A DNA stretch of 12,171 bases from Pararoseburia sp963661325 (GTDB taxonomy: Bacteria > Bacillota > Clostridia > Lachnospirales > Lachnospiraceae): assembly GCA_963661325.1 (NCBI GenBank), contig CAVLBP010000072.1:1-12171 (forward strand), read 5' to 3'. A program made the translations under genes and the position numbers. Positions 1-6,792 of this stretch are shown in pieces; the first letter of the stretch is position 1; the number at the start of each line of letters is the position of its first letter. Under the pieces are notes generated by a model, which was not told where the DNA came from, made no database searches, and was given only the letters and a program-made list of their open reading frames with translations.

Positions 1-55
1 AACCCTGGACACCCTGATTAAGAGTCAGGTGCTCTGCCAGCTGAGCTAATCGCGC
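1..55 (-). tRNA. tRNA-Lys(CTT), 3' part outside the window
   Basis: The reverse strand reads acceptor strand GCGCGAT, then TA, D-stem GCTC/GAGC with an AGCTGGCA loop, anticodon stem CCTGA/TCAGG around loop CTCTTAA (anticodon CTT, lysine), a variable loop GTGTC, and the start of the T-arm (CAGGG TT) where the window ends. The rest of the T-arm, the acceptor 3' strand and any encoded CCA are missing only because the window stops. It has its own promoter just upstream (90-118), so it is probably transcribed independently of the terminated gene before it. Confidence 0.93.
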
Positions 56-89
56 ATGTACTTGTCTGTCGTTCCTGACGACAAAAAAT

Positions 90-118
90 ATATTACTACG
101 ACTCGATGAAAAAAGCAA
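90..118 (-). promoter_or_regulatory. Sigma-A-type promoter of tRNA-Lys
   Basis: On the minus strand there is a -35 TTGCTT (113-118), a 17-bp spacer and a -10 TAATAT (90-95), predicting transcription from about 83, some 28 nt before the tRNA 5' end. The roughly 70 bp upstream of the -35 (119-190) is almost pure A/T with A and T tracts, consistent with an UP element as expected at stable-RNA promoters. The sequence match is seen directly; activity is inferred. Confidence 0.6.
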
Positions 119-131
119 GTACTTTTTTCAT
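106..131. repeat. 10-bp perfect inverted repeat overlapping the tRNA promoter -35
   Basis: ATGAAAAAAG at 106-115 and CTTTTTTCAT at 122-131 are exact reverse complements around a 6-base centre. The element covers the -35 hexamer of the tRNA-Lys promoter. It is AT-rich and could be a weak hairpin or simply A-tract/T-tract composition; no regulator is recognised. Confidence 0.4.
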
Positions 132-190
132 TTTTTTCTAAATAAATTTTTATTTCTCAAATTTTATAAAAATATATTTATATGCCATGT

Positions 191-222
191 AAAAAGGAGC
201 CGCGATTCCGCATCACGACCCC
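191..222 (-). terminator. Rho-independent terminator of the acidic coiled-coil membrane protein gene
   Basis: The minus-strand transcript forms an 11-bp stem (212-222 with 196-206, including three G-U pairs) around the 5-nt loop GCGGA, followed at once by five U (191-195). It begins about 10 bp after the stop codon at 233 and separates that gene from tRNA-Lys. Confidence 0.85.
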
Positions 223-232
223 TGATTTTTCT

Positions 233-1513
233 TTACATATTTGCAAACAAGGCTGCGATCTCATCCGGTGACAAGACCTTATTCGGATCTGACAGATCCG
301 GCATTGGTGGCTTTTCTTCCGCCGCAGGCTCCGGCATTGGTTCCGGCTCTGCCATAGCATCCAGATCCGGCAGATCGTCTGCACTCTCTGTATAGTCCTC
401 AAGATCCGGCAGATCCAGATCATCCAACTCTTCCAGACTCGGCAGATCATCTACAGATGGCATGTCCTCCATGACAGGTGTTTCCTCTGTCTCTCCTGCC
501 TCTTCTTCGATCGCCTCAGCCTCCTCGGCTGCAACCGGTTCTTCATCGACCATCGGAGCATCTTCCTCGATCACGGTCTCATCCTGGCGCATCTCTTCTG
601 TATCTAATGCAAGGCTTGCAAGCATGGCATCGATCTCAGCCTGTGAGATCTCTCCGCCATTGTCAGCAGGCTCTGCCTCCGGTGCGGCTGTCACTTCTTC
701 TGCTTCCTCCGGCATTTCAATCGCTTCTTCTATGATCGGTTCCGCTGCGGGTTCTTCTATTATAGGTTCTTCCACAGGTTCTTGTGCAAGAGTTTCCTCG
801 CCTGCTGCAAAGGCATCATCCACTACCGGTTCCTCCGGGATCGGGTCTTGTGCCATCGCCTCGACTGCCGGACTTTCTGCAACAGGACTTGCCACCGGCT
901 GTGCTGCCTGGCGGAGTTCCAGATCAGAGATCTCCTGCTTCATCTGCTCCAATGCCTGATGCAGGGCAGCAAACTGATCCTGCATTCCCTGATTATTTGC
1001 CACAAGTTCTTCTCTCGTCTGCTGTAAAAGTGTCTCCTGCTGGCGAAGAAGGGCATCATTATTGTCTGCCAGTTTCTCCTCAAATCCAAAGACGCGCTGG
1101 ATCAGTTCGTCATTGGCATTCATCAGAGCATCAGCATTTTCCTTACTTCTGGAAATCGTTACCTTTGCAACTGCCTTTTGCGCTGTGATGATATCCTCCG
1201 CCGGGAAATTCGTATTTTCCTCCAACTGGTTCAGGCGTTCGTTCAACTCATCAAAGTATTTTCTCTGTGCAAGATAAGATGCCTTTTGCGCCTTATAGAT
1301 CTCCTCGTAATCCTGTCTCTCTTTTTCCTTATTTTTCTGGCTCAACTCAATGATCGATAAAACAAGAAAGAAGAGAACCGCTACCATACAGATGGCAACG
1401 ATCAGCAAAACCGGAAAATTGCCTCTGGCGTGTATCATAAAGTAGATTTCCAATAAAAGGAATAATGCCTCGATCACGCTGGCAAAAGCAATGGTAATTT
1501 TTTCTTTTTTCAT
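233..1513 (-). CDS. Two-TM coiled-coil protein with long acidic tail and FliM-like motifs
   Basis: Family not recognised. The 426-residue product has two N-terminal hydrophobic segments (about 8-28 and 34-56) joined by a very short loop, then Lys-rich sequence, which predicts an N-in/C-in hairpin with nearly all the protein in the cytoplasm. Residues 57-200 are charged, heptad-like helix (coiled coil). Residues 205-410 are Glu/Ala/Pro-rich, very acidic and probably disordered, with repeated D-D-L-P-x-L units at 355-386. Two copies of a motif resembling the N-terminal peptide of flagellar switch proteins FliM/FliY occur: EISQAEIDAML (288-298) and VLSPDEIAALF (413-423), the latter at the extreme C-terminus. 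The start follows a GGGGGA ribosome binding site, and the gene has its own promoter and terminator. A membrane-anchored scaffold for signalling or chemotaxis proteins is possible but inferred only from the motif. Confidence 0.85.
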   Translation of the reverse strand: MKKEKITIAFASVIEALFLLLEIYFMIHARGNFPVLLIVAICMVAVLFFLVLSIIELSQKNKEKERQDYEEIYKAQKASYLAQRKYFDELNERLNQLEENTNFPAEDIITAQKAVAKVTISRSKENADALMNANDELIQRVFGFEEKLADNNDALLRQQETLLQQTREELVANNQGMQDQFAALHQALEQMKQEISDLELRQAAQPVASPVAESPAVEAMAQDPIPEEPVVDDAFAAGEETLAQEPVEEPIIEEPAAEPIIEEAIEMPEEAEEVTAAPEAEPADNGGEISQAEIDAMLASLALDTEEMRQDETVIEEDAPMVDEEPVAAEEAEAIEEEAGETEETPVMEDMPSVDDLPSLEELDDLDLPDLEDYTESADDLPDLDAMAEPEPMPEPAAEEKPPMPDLSDPNKVLSPDEIAALFANM

Positions 1514-1562
1514 GAATGTCCCCCGTTTTCCTCTATTAAGACATATTTATACATTTAAAGAC

Positions 1563-1591
1563 ATTATACCCTGTCTTGCCAAACTTTCCAA
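1563..1591 (-). promoter_or_regulatory. Promoter of the acidic coiled-coil membrane protein gene
   Basis: On the minus strand a -35 TTGGAA (1586-1591), a 17-bp spacer and a consensus -10 TATAAT (1563-1568) lie about 50 bp before the ATG at 1513, giving a leader of roughly 43 nt. A small inverted repeat, AAGACA-N8-TGTCTT (1558-1577), straddles the -10 and could be an operator or a weak hairpin ending the upstream acetyltransferase transcript. Confidence 0.7.
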
Positions 1592-1605
1592 TAGAAAACG
1601 GATGA

Positions 1606-2232
1606 CTAATCCAAAAACTGCTGCATTTCTGACCAGTCGATCTTCTTATCTTTAAAATAGTACTCTTTATCATGGTCATTGATCTGGCGAACGACACGAC
1701 ATGGTGTACCCATGGCTACCGAATTTGACGGAATATCCTTGGTTACGACACTGCCGGCACCGATCACGACATTGTCTCCGATCGTAACACCCGGCACAAC
1801 GATAACCCCGGCTCCCAGCCAGCAATTCTCCCCGATATGGATCGGCATATTATACTGGATGCCATGTTTGCGCAGTTCCGGCATCATAGGATGTCCCGCA
1901 GTCGCCAAAACGACATTTGGTCCAAATAAAGTATGGCTGCCCACATAGATATGGGTATCATCTACACAGGTCAAGCCGAAATTTGCGTATACTCCGTCTC
2001 CAAAATGCACATGTTTGCCGCCCCAATTTGCATGAAAAGGCGGTTCTATGTAACAATCTTTTCCCACATCGCCCAGCATTTCCTTCATGATGGCATTGCG
2101 CTTATCCATCTCCGATGGTCTGGTCTGGTTGAAATCATACAGGCGATCCAGACATACCATCTGTTCTTCCATAACGCTATCATCATTCGGATCGTACAAC
2201 TTTCCATTGTGCATATTGTCTCTTTGTTCCAT
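1606..2232 (-). CDS. Maltose/galactoside O-acetyltransferase family protein (LacA/Maa, left-handed beta-helix)
   Basis: This 208-residue protein belongs to the hexapeptide-repeat acetyltransferases that move an acetyl group from acetyl-CoA to a sugar hydroxyl. The N-terminal 'maltose acetyltransferase' helical region (about 9-60) is followed by beta-helix repeats of the I-G-x-N type (about 75-185). Expected active-site features are visible: H114 in TAGHP (LacA His115), N84, D92 and W138. Length and order match LacA/Maa closely. The ATG at 2232 is preceded by AAGGGGGA about 8 nt upstream; a second Met at residue 7 is less well placed. It starts 24 bp after the GGDEF gene stop, with no terminator between, so the two are probably cotranscribed. 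The true acceptor cannot be told from sequence; maltose, glucose, galactosides or a surface sugar are all possible. Confidence 0.93.
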   Translation of the reverse strand: MEQRDNMHNGKLYDPNDDSVMEEQMVCLDRLYDFNQTRPSEMDKRNAIMKEMLGDVGKDCYIEPPFHANWGGKHVHFGDGVYANFGLTCVDDTHIYVGSHTLFGPNVVLATAGHPMMPELRKHGIQYNMPIHIGENCWLGAGVIVVPGVTIGDNVVIGAGSVVTKDIPSNSVAMGTPCRVVRQINDHDKEYYFKDKKIDWSEMQQFLD

Positions 2233-2256
2233 TTGTAAAATCCCCCTTTAATTTTT

Positions 2257-3720
2257 CTATTCTTCTACGATATAGTTGTCCCTGCCGCCCCGCTTCACGC
2301 GATAAAGGATCTTGTCTGCCTCATCAAAAAATGCCCGGAAATCCTTGCTCTCCGACAACCTACCATTTTTGTATCCCTGTGATAAGGTCACATATACGCC
2401 TGCGCGCGAGTTTTCATTTGGGATGGCTTTTTCCATCAATTTCTGCCGGATCTGATCGGCAATCTCTTTGATTGCCTCATTTTCATGGTTTAATATGACA
2501 ACCAAAAACTCATCTCCACCATAACGGTAAACCTTGCCGAAATGCTTGCTAACAACGTCTTGGATAATATTGGCGATGTCTTTTAAGCAATCGTCTCCGC
2601 TCAGATGTCCGTAAGTATCATTCTTTTCCTTGAAGTAGTCAATATCCAGAATACCTACACAAAGGCGCTGTAAATCCTTTTTGCAGAAATCAGCAACGTC
2701 CTCGCCCAACTTATAACGATTGAATACACCTGTCAACTGGTCGGTATCGGACTTCTTTTTTGCCTGCTTCCGCTCTCTTTCATTATTTTCCAGAGCAACC
2801 CTGACATCATAGGCTGCCTCTTTGTCGCGTTTATCTTTTTGGATCTTTTCATTATAAAGATCGGTCAATTCCATACACTTTTTCGCATAGGATGGCATAT
2901 CATCCATGGTCTGATACCACTTGCGCCACATCTCATTGACGAACAACTTGAGGTCGAGCACGTTGGCTTTGGTCGAGTATCTCTCCATGATCTCAATGAC
3001 CTGCTTCCATTTATCATATTCCTGCATATCAATCAGTAATTGGCATAATTCCGTAAAATTTTGCACATAATTGCCAATCTCAGTATATTTTGTGGCAGAT
3101 TTTATCAGGTACTCCAGTTTTTCATAGACCAGGTCCTTCTTACCAAGAGCCCAGTTTACTCGGGTTTCCATCACATCATAATCAAAACGGATCCACTCCT
3201 CATCCGGCATATATGCAAGCAATGGGCGCTCCAGAATGAGAAACTTTTCCACCATGTCATACTGCTTTAAAGACATATAAGAATCCTGCATATTGATATA
3301 TGCGCCCAGCACGCGCTCCTTTTGTTCCGGATTCTGGTCTAAATGATATTTACGGATGACCTTCTCCGCCAACCTAAAATATACCAAAGCCTTTTCGTTC
3401 GCGCCAATGGCCTGATATTCGCAACCAATATTGACATATCCCATCATCTCATAGATTGGATAGCCATATTTCTGGGCAATCTCGATACACTGAAAAAGCA
3501 GTTCGATAGCCATACTGCCGTTGCCGGATGTTCCCAAAAGAACTGCCAACATATTCAAACCGGAAACATATCCTTCCTTGTCGCCAATCATCTCGTATGT
3601 ATTTATTGCCTTTTCGGTCAGGGTGATACTGTCATCGATATTTACCCTCTCATATTCCAGACGACCATCTTTTAAATAGTCATAGGCAAGTTGTCTCAAC
3701 TGTTCTGTGTCTTGTCTCAT
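2257..3720 (-). CDS. Diguanylate cyclase with N-terminal TPR-like helical sensor region and C-terminal GGDEF domain
   Basis: The enzyme is predicted to make cyclic di-GMP from two GTP. Residues 1-290 are helical and resemble tetratricopeptide-type repeats (aromatic/Ala/Gly spacing such as GYVNIGCEYQAIGANEKALVYF around 94-115). A charged helix (284-325) then links to the GGDEF domain (about 325-487). Catalytic features are intact: SDTDQLTGVFNR at 324-335, metal-binding D359 in LDIDYFK, N367, D376 and GGDEF at 401-405. The usual allosteric I-site RxxD is absent: the equivalent positions are K392 and G395. There is no signal peptide or membrane segment, so the protein is probably cytoplasmic and sensed through the helical repeats. 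The ATG at 3720 has a GGAG site about 9 nt upstream. The acetyltransferase follows 24 bp downstream, suggesting an operon, possibly around cell-surface carbohydrate control (inference). Confidence 0.95.
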   Translation of the reverse strand: MRQDTEQLRQLAYDYLKDGRLEYERVNIDDSITLTEKAINTYEMIGDKEGYVSGLNMLAVLLGTSGNGSMAIELLFQCIEIAQKYGYPIYEMMGYVNIGCEYQAIGANEKALVYFRLAEKVIRKYHLDQNPEQKERVLGAYINMQDSYMSLKQYDMVEKFLILERPLLAYMPDEEWIRFDYDVMETRVNWALGKKDLVYEKLEYLIKSATKYTEIGNYVQNFTELCQLLIDMQEYDKWKQVIEIMERYSTKANVLDLKLFVNEMWRKWYQTMDDMPSYAKKCMELTDLYNEKIQKDKRDKEAAYDVRVALENNERERKQAKKKSDTDQLTGVFNRYKLGEDVADFCKKDLQRLCVGILDIDYFKEKNDTYGHLSGDDCLKDIANIIQDVVSKHFGKVYRYGGDEFLVVILNHENEAIKEIADQIRQKLMEKAIPNENSRAGVYVTLSQGYKNGRLSESKDFRAFFDEADKILYRVKRGGRDNYIVEE

Positions 3721-3765
3721 AAAAACGCTCCAAACTTCAAGAATTCATTCATTTGTAAAAAAGAA

Positions 3766-3771
3766 AATCAT
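3766..3771 (-). promoter_or_regulatory. Possible -10 element of the GGDEF gene
   Basis: The 96-bp gap between the Crp/Fnr pseudogene stop and the GGDEF start contains CTATAAAT on the minus strand, a fair -10 (TATAAA) about 45 bp before the ATG. I cannot find a convincing -35 at 16-18 bp, and no terminator hairpin for the upstream operon, so some read-through is possible. Confidence 0.3.
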
Positions 3772-3816
3772 TTATAGTGTAACATCGTTTCCAAAATATT
3801 TAAAGACAACAATATG

Positions 3817-4411
3817 TTATTTCAGCATATTTATTATTAGTTTCCTGTATTTTTTTCGCATATTTTCGCCTGCAATCGTGATCGTCCGGCGCTGGCGCTT
3901 TATGATCTGCTTTTCTTCCAACTCACGCAGTTTTCTGGAAAGTGTCTCCGGTGTCGTACCCAGATATGAGGATAATTCCTTAAGTTGCAAAGGAATTTCA
4001 AAACTATCATTGTCCTGTGCCACCGAAAGATTTAAGAGATATTCTGCTAAGCGCGCCTGCACCGGCTCAGCGTTTGTCGCGATCTGGTGGGCATTATGAC
4101 GCATTCTTTTGCTAAATTCCTCCAAGAGTTTCAGACTGATCGAAGGGTGCTTAGTCAGCAGATCCATAAAATCCGCCCGGTCGATAAAACAGACTCTGCC
4201 ATCCGACAAAGCCTCTCCATAGGTATAGGTCTGCTCTTTGCTAAAGAGGCAGTCCGTGATTGTCATCCGGGGTAAAGAGCATTTGCCCCTTTTTGATCTC
4301 TCTGTGCGTCGCATTATTGCTGATCTCCTCCTGACTGGCACGACCCAGTTGCTGAAAGATCAAGATCTTTGCGGTGCATGGCTCTTTTTCATCATAACAG
4401 CAACATTCCAT
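3817..4411 (-). pseudogene. Crp/Fnr-family transcription regulator, broken by an out-of-frame internal deletion
   Basis: The natural start is the ATG at 4411, which overlaps the stop of the preceding gene as TAATG (translational coupling). That frame reads a Cys-rich Fnr-like N-terminus, MECCCYDEKEPCTAKILIF, then KKGQMLFTPDDNHG (41-53), the beginning of the cNMP-binding-type beta-barrel, and stops at 4241-4243 after 56 residues. In another frame from about 4250 the family resumes with DCLFSKEQTYTYGEALSD and continues through the dimer helix and a C-terminal winged helix to 3817. Against E. coli FNR about 34 residues of the barrel (the LYxIRSGxI to GDL part) are missing, and the total, 595 bp, is not a multiple of three. 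The recognition helix TTPETLSRKL keeps the FNR-type E-x-x-S-R contact residues, predicting TTGAT half-sites. An internal Met at 4341 exists, but that ORF starts out of family frame. An assembly or sequencing error is an alternative. Confidence 0.85.
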
Positions 4412-4656
4412 TATGCAAACTCCCTGTCCAATGTCTCCAATAACTCATAGGTCTTTGCGTAGGTCGGACATGCATCATCCGGTACCGCGTAGTTTCCGGT
4501 CGTCTTCTGCAATTTTGCAAAAATTTCTCTGGAAGGCGCTTCCTTTAACTTTGTATAAAGTTCTGCTACCTGATGCAGTTCCGGGTGATGCTCCCCGTGT
4601 ACACGCTCCACAACCGGTAAAATTTTGTCTAAATTTTCAATAATTTCTTTATTCAT
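4411..4656 (-). CDS. Small His-rich protein, Ric/hemerythrin-like (Fe-S repair-associated) candidate
   Basis: The 81-residue soluble helical protein has a conserved-looking metal-ligand cluster, RVHGEHHPELHQV (H20, H23, H24, H28, with E22 and E26), and a later NYAVPDDACPTY block with C63. From memory this resembles small Firmicute proteins annotated as 'iron-sulfur cluster repair di-iron protein, ric', a shortened hemerythrin-like form; I could not verify this. A di-iron or other metal-binding role is inferred from the His/Glu spacing. It starts 15 bp after the HMA gene stop with AGGAGA 7 nt before the ATG, and its stop overlaps the start of the Crp/Fnr gene. Its place in an operon with a metal ATPase and an Fnr-type regulator fits a metal or redox stress role. 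Confidence 0.75.
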   Translation of the reverse strand: MNKEIIENLDKILPVVERVHGEHHPELHQVAELYTKLKEAPSREIFAKLQKTTGNYAVPDDACPTYAKTYELLETLDREFA

Positions 4657-4671
4657 GATAATGTCTCCTTT

Positions 4672-4878
4672 TTATTTAATCACAACATAGCCCAGACCGG
4701 TGATGACATTTTTCAGTTCATCCAGATTGGTCTTTGCCTCTTCAAATTCAACTTTTGCCTTACTTGCGTTGTATAAAACGCTTGCACTGGTCACGCCGTC
4801 TACTTTTTGTAAGGCTGTCTCAATCTTTTGCGCACACATAGGACAGACCAGTTCTTCCATTTGGATCGTTTTCTTCAT
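4672..4878 (-). CDS. HMA-domain metallochaperone (CopZ-like)
   Basis: This 68-residue single-domain protein has the heavy-metal-associated ferredoxin-like fold pattern: a metal-binding CxxC (C12-P-M-C15) after the first strand, V-D-G-V-T-S-A-S-V (about 28-36), and LGYVVIK at the C-terminus. Such proteins bind a soft metal ion, usually Cu(I), sometimes Zn(II), and hand it to a P-type ATPase. The ATPase next door lacks its own N-terminal HMA domain, so this gene probably supplies it in trans. It starts 2 bp after the ATPase stop, and its AAGGAG site lies within the last codons of the ATPase, indicating tight coupling. The motif is CPMC rather than the more usual GMxCxxC, so the metal is uncertain. 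Confidence 0.9.
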   Translation of the reverse strand: MKKTIQMEELVCPMCAQKIETALQKVDGVTSASVLYNASKAKVEFEEAKTNLDELKNVITGLGYVVIK

Positions 4879-4880
4879 AT

Positions 4881-6758
4881 CTATGCTCCTTTCTTTGATG
4901 GGATGAGTAATCGCATCGCATTAAAAATAACCAATAAAATACTTGCTTCGTGGATCAGCATACCGATCGACATGTGAATATAACCCGCGAACAGACCAAG
5001 CAAGAGCAAAATGACGGTTCCTACTGCGATCGCTATATTTTCATAAAGGATGCTAACCGTCTTTTTTGCCAGGCCCAGAGATCTTACCAGACTTCTTAGG
5101 TCAGACTTTATCAGAACAACGTCCGAATTGTCAATCGCCACATCCGTGCCGGAACCCATGGCAATTCCCGTGTCCGCGGCAGCCAGCGCCGGGCTGTCAT
5201 TGATCCCGTCTCCGACAAAAGTGACCACTTTTCCACTGTCTTGTAATTGGCGGATGACGGTCAGTTTGTCCTCTGGTAAGAGTTCTGCCTTGTAGTCCGT
5301 GATCCCAATCTGATCTGCAACCGCGGCAGCCGTTCCTGCATTGTCACCGGTCAGCATAATCAGGTCCTTGATTCCCATAGCCTTTAAGGCGCGGATGCTT
5401 TGAGCGGCATCTTCTTTGATCTGATCGGCAATGCCAAGAAGCATTTGAACCTGACCTTCAAGTGCGATCAACACAATGGACGATCCGCCCTTTTGTGCTT
5501 CTGCGACTGCCTGCGCCACGCCCTCCGGCAATCCGATCTTTTCTTCTTTCATCAACTTCCGGTTTCCGATCAAGATCGATCTGCCGCCGACTTCTGCCTT
5601 TATTCCAAGACCTTTTATGGTCTCTACCGACTCTGCTTCATAAGATGGAAAATCACCTGCATAGCGGATGATCGCCTGCGCCAAAGGATGGTCACTTGCC
5701 TTTTCTGCACTTGCAGCAAGTGCCAAAACTTCCTCCGGCATATCTGTAAAATCCTTTTTCAGACAGACTCTCGGCAAGCCCTCGGTCAGGGTTCCCGTCT
5801 TGTCAAAAACAATGGTGTCTGTTTTGGAAAACCGGTCAATACTGTCGCCACCTTTTAACAAAATATCATTCTGGGCACCGCGCCCGATACCGGCAACATT
5901 GGCGATCGGCGCACCGATCACAAGGGCTCCCGGACAGGCAAGCACCAAAACGGTAATGGCAGTATCTACATTTCGGGTAAAAATAAATACCAGAATGGCA
6001 ATGACAATGACTGCCGGTGTGTAGTATTTTGCAAATTTATCAATAAAGCGTTCCGCCGGAGATTTCGCATCCTGCGCTTCCTCAACCAGTGCAATGATCT
6101 TTGCAAAGGTCGTATCCTCACCGACTTTCGTTGCCTGCATCTGTAAAGTGCCACTGTCTAAGATGGTTCCCGCATAGACAAAGTCGCCGATCGCTTTTTT
6201 CTTTGGCAAAGACTCTCCCGTGATGCTTGCTTCCATGGCATAGCCTTGTCCCTTTATCACGATACCGTCAGATGCGATCTGGTTTCCTGCTTTGACCAGC
6301 AGAAGGTCGCCGATCTCCACCTCGTCCGCATCAATTTCCTCGGTTTCAAATCCACCGTCCTCCTGCGCAGAAAGGATCTTGTATGCCGTCTGGGGTGCCA
6401 TTTCCGTCAAGGCCTTGATCGCAGACCGCGTCTTTTTCATGGTCTTTTGTTCCAGGAATGATCCCAGTTGGAATAAAAATGTAACGATCGCTGATTCGTT
6501 AAATTCGCCGATCAGGCATGCACTAATGGCGGCTATGGATACCAGAAGTTCAATACTTACTGTCTTAAACCGAAGCGCCTGTATGGCTCGAAAGAGGATA
6601 GGCAGACCGGACAGGGCAAATGCGATCAGAAAAAGTACATTTGCAAGCATTTCAAAGTTTCCCATATGTGAAAGAACAATGGCAAAAATATTTAAAATGC
6701 CGGCTCCCCACAAGAGTTGCAAAAAGTAGCGTTTTAGCCATAAATTTAATTTATTCAA
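4881..6758 (-). CDS. P1B-type heavy-metal ATPase with a CPG motif, no N-terminal HMA domain
   Basis: An integral-membrane ATP-driven metal exporter of 625 residues. Seen in order: N-terminal membrane helices (about 12-30, 37-55, 66-84, 86-102), actuator TGES at 180-183, two central helices, transmembrane metal motif C275-P276-G277, phosphorylation motif DKTGT with D319, P1B-specific SDHP (H357, P358), TGDN at 470-473, GDGIND at 516-521, and two C-terminal helices ending HEASILLVIFNAMRLL. The second residue of the usual CPC is Gly, encoded GGA, and helix 8 carries H603-E604 rather than the Asp of ZntA-type or the M-S-S of CopA-type pumps. The metal therefore cannot be assigned; Zn, Cd, Cu and Fe are all possible. 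The start is TTG with GAGGTG 5 nt upstream; no nearby ATG fits better. It is first in an operon with HMA, Ric-like and Crp/Fnr genes. Confidence 0.94.
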   Translation of the reverse strand: MNKLNLWLKRYFLQLLWGAGILNIFAIVLSHMGNFEMLANVLFLIAFALSGLPILFRAIQALRFKTVSIELLVSIAAISACLIGEFNESAIVTFLFQLGSFLEQKTMKKTRSAIKALTEMAPQTAYKILSAQEDGGFETEEIDADEVEIGDLLLVKAGNQIASDGIVIKGQGYAMEASITGESLPKKKAIGDFVYAGTILDSGTLQMQATKVGEDTTFAKIIALVEEAQDAKSPAERFIDKFAKYYTPAVIVIAILVFIFTRNVDTAITVLVLACPGALVIGAPIANVAGIGRGAQNDILLKGGDSIDRFSKTDTIVFDKTGTLTEGLPRVCLKKDFTDMPEEVLALAASAEKASDHPLAQAIIRYAGDFPSYEAESVETIKGLGIKAEVGGRSILIGNRKLMKEEKIGLPEGVAQAVAEAQKGGSSIVLIALEGQVQMLLGIADQIKEDAAQSIRALKAMGIKDLIMLTGDNAGTAAAVADQIGITDYKAELLPEDKLTVIRQLQDSGKVVTFVGDGINDSPALAAADTGIAMGSGTDVAIDNSDVVLIKSDLRSLVRSLGLAKKTVSILYENIAIAVGTVILLLLGLFAGYIHMSIGMLIHEASILLVIFNAMRLLIPSKKGA

Positions 6759-6782
6759 AATGTCACCTCACTTCCTTTTCGC

Positions 6783-6788
6783 AGTATA
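6783..6788 (-). promoter_or_regulatory. Extended -10 of the metal ATPase operon promoter
   Basis: The minus strand reads TGTTATACT, an extended -10 (TGn + TATACT), about 25 bp before the TTG start, predicting a start site near 6776 and a short leader. No acceptable -35 lies at 16-18 bp, as expected if an activator bound near -42 takes over that role. Confidence 0.55.
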
Positions 6789-6792
6789 ACAC

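Noticed and set aside
462..959. A Ser/Ala-rich open frame on the plus strand, with several overlapping plus-strand frames up to about 1360
   Set aside because: It is the antisense of the Glu/Ala/Pro-rich tail of the minus-strand gene; low complexity, no ribosome binding site and no family resemblance.
1558..1577. The AAGACA/TGTCTT repeat as the acetyltransferase terminator
   Set aside because: The stem is only 6 bp with a short U-run and coincides with a consensus -10, so it was left as a comment on the promoter.
3817..4341. A 174-residue minus-strand ORF as an intact short Crp/Fnr protein
   Set aside because: Its first 25-30 residues (MPVRRRSAIMRRTERSKRG) are an out-of-frame reading of DNA that encodes family-like sequence in the other frame from the coupled ATG at 4411.
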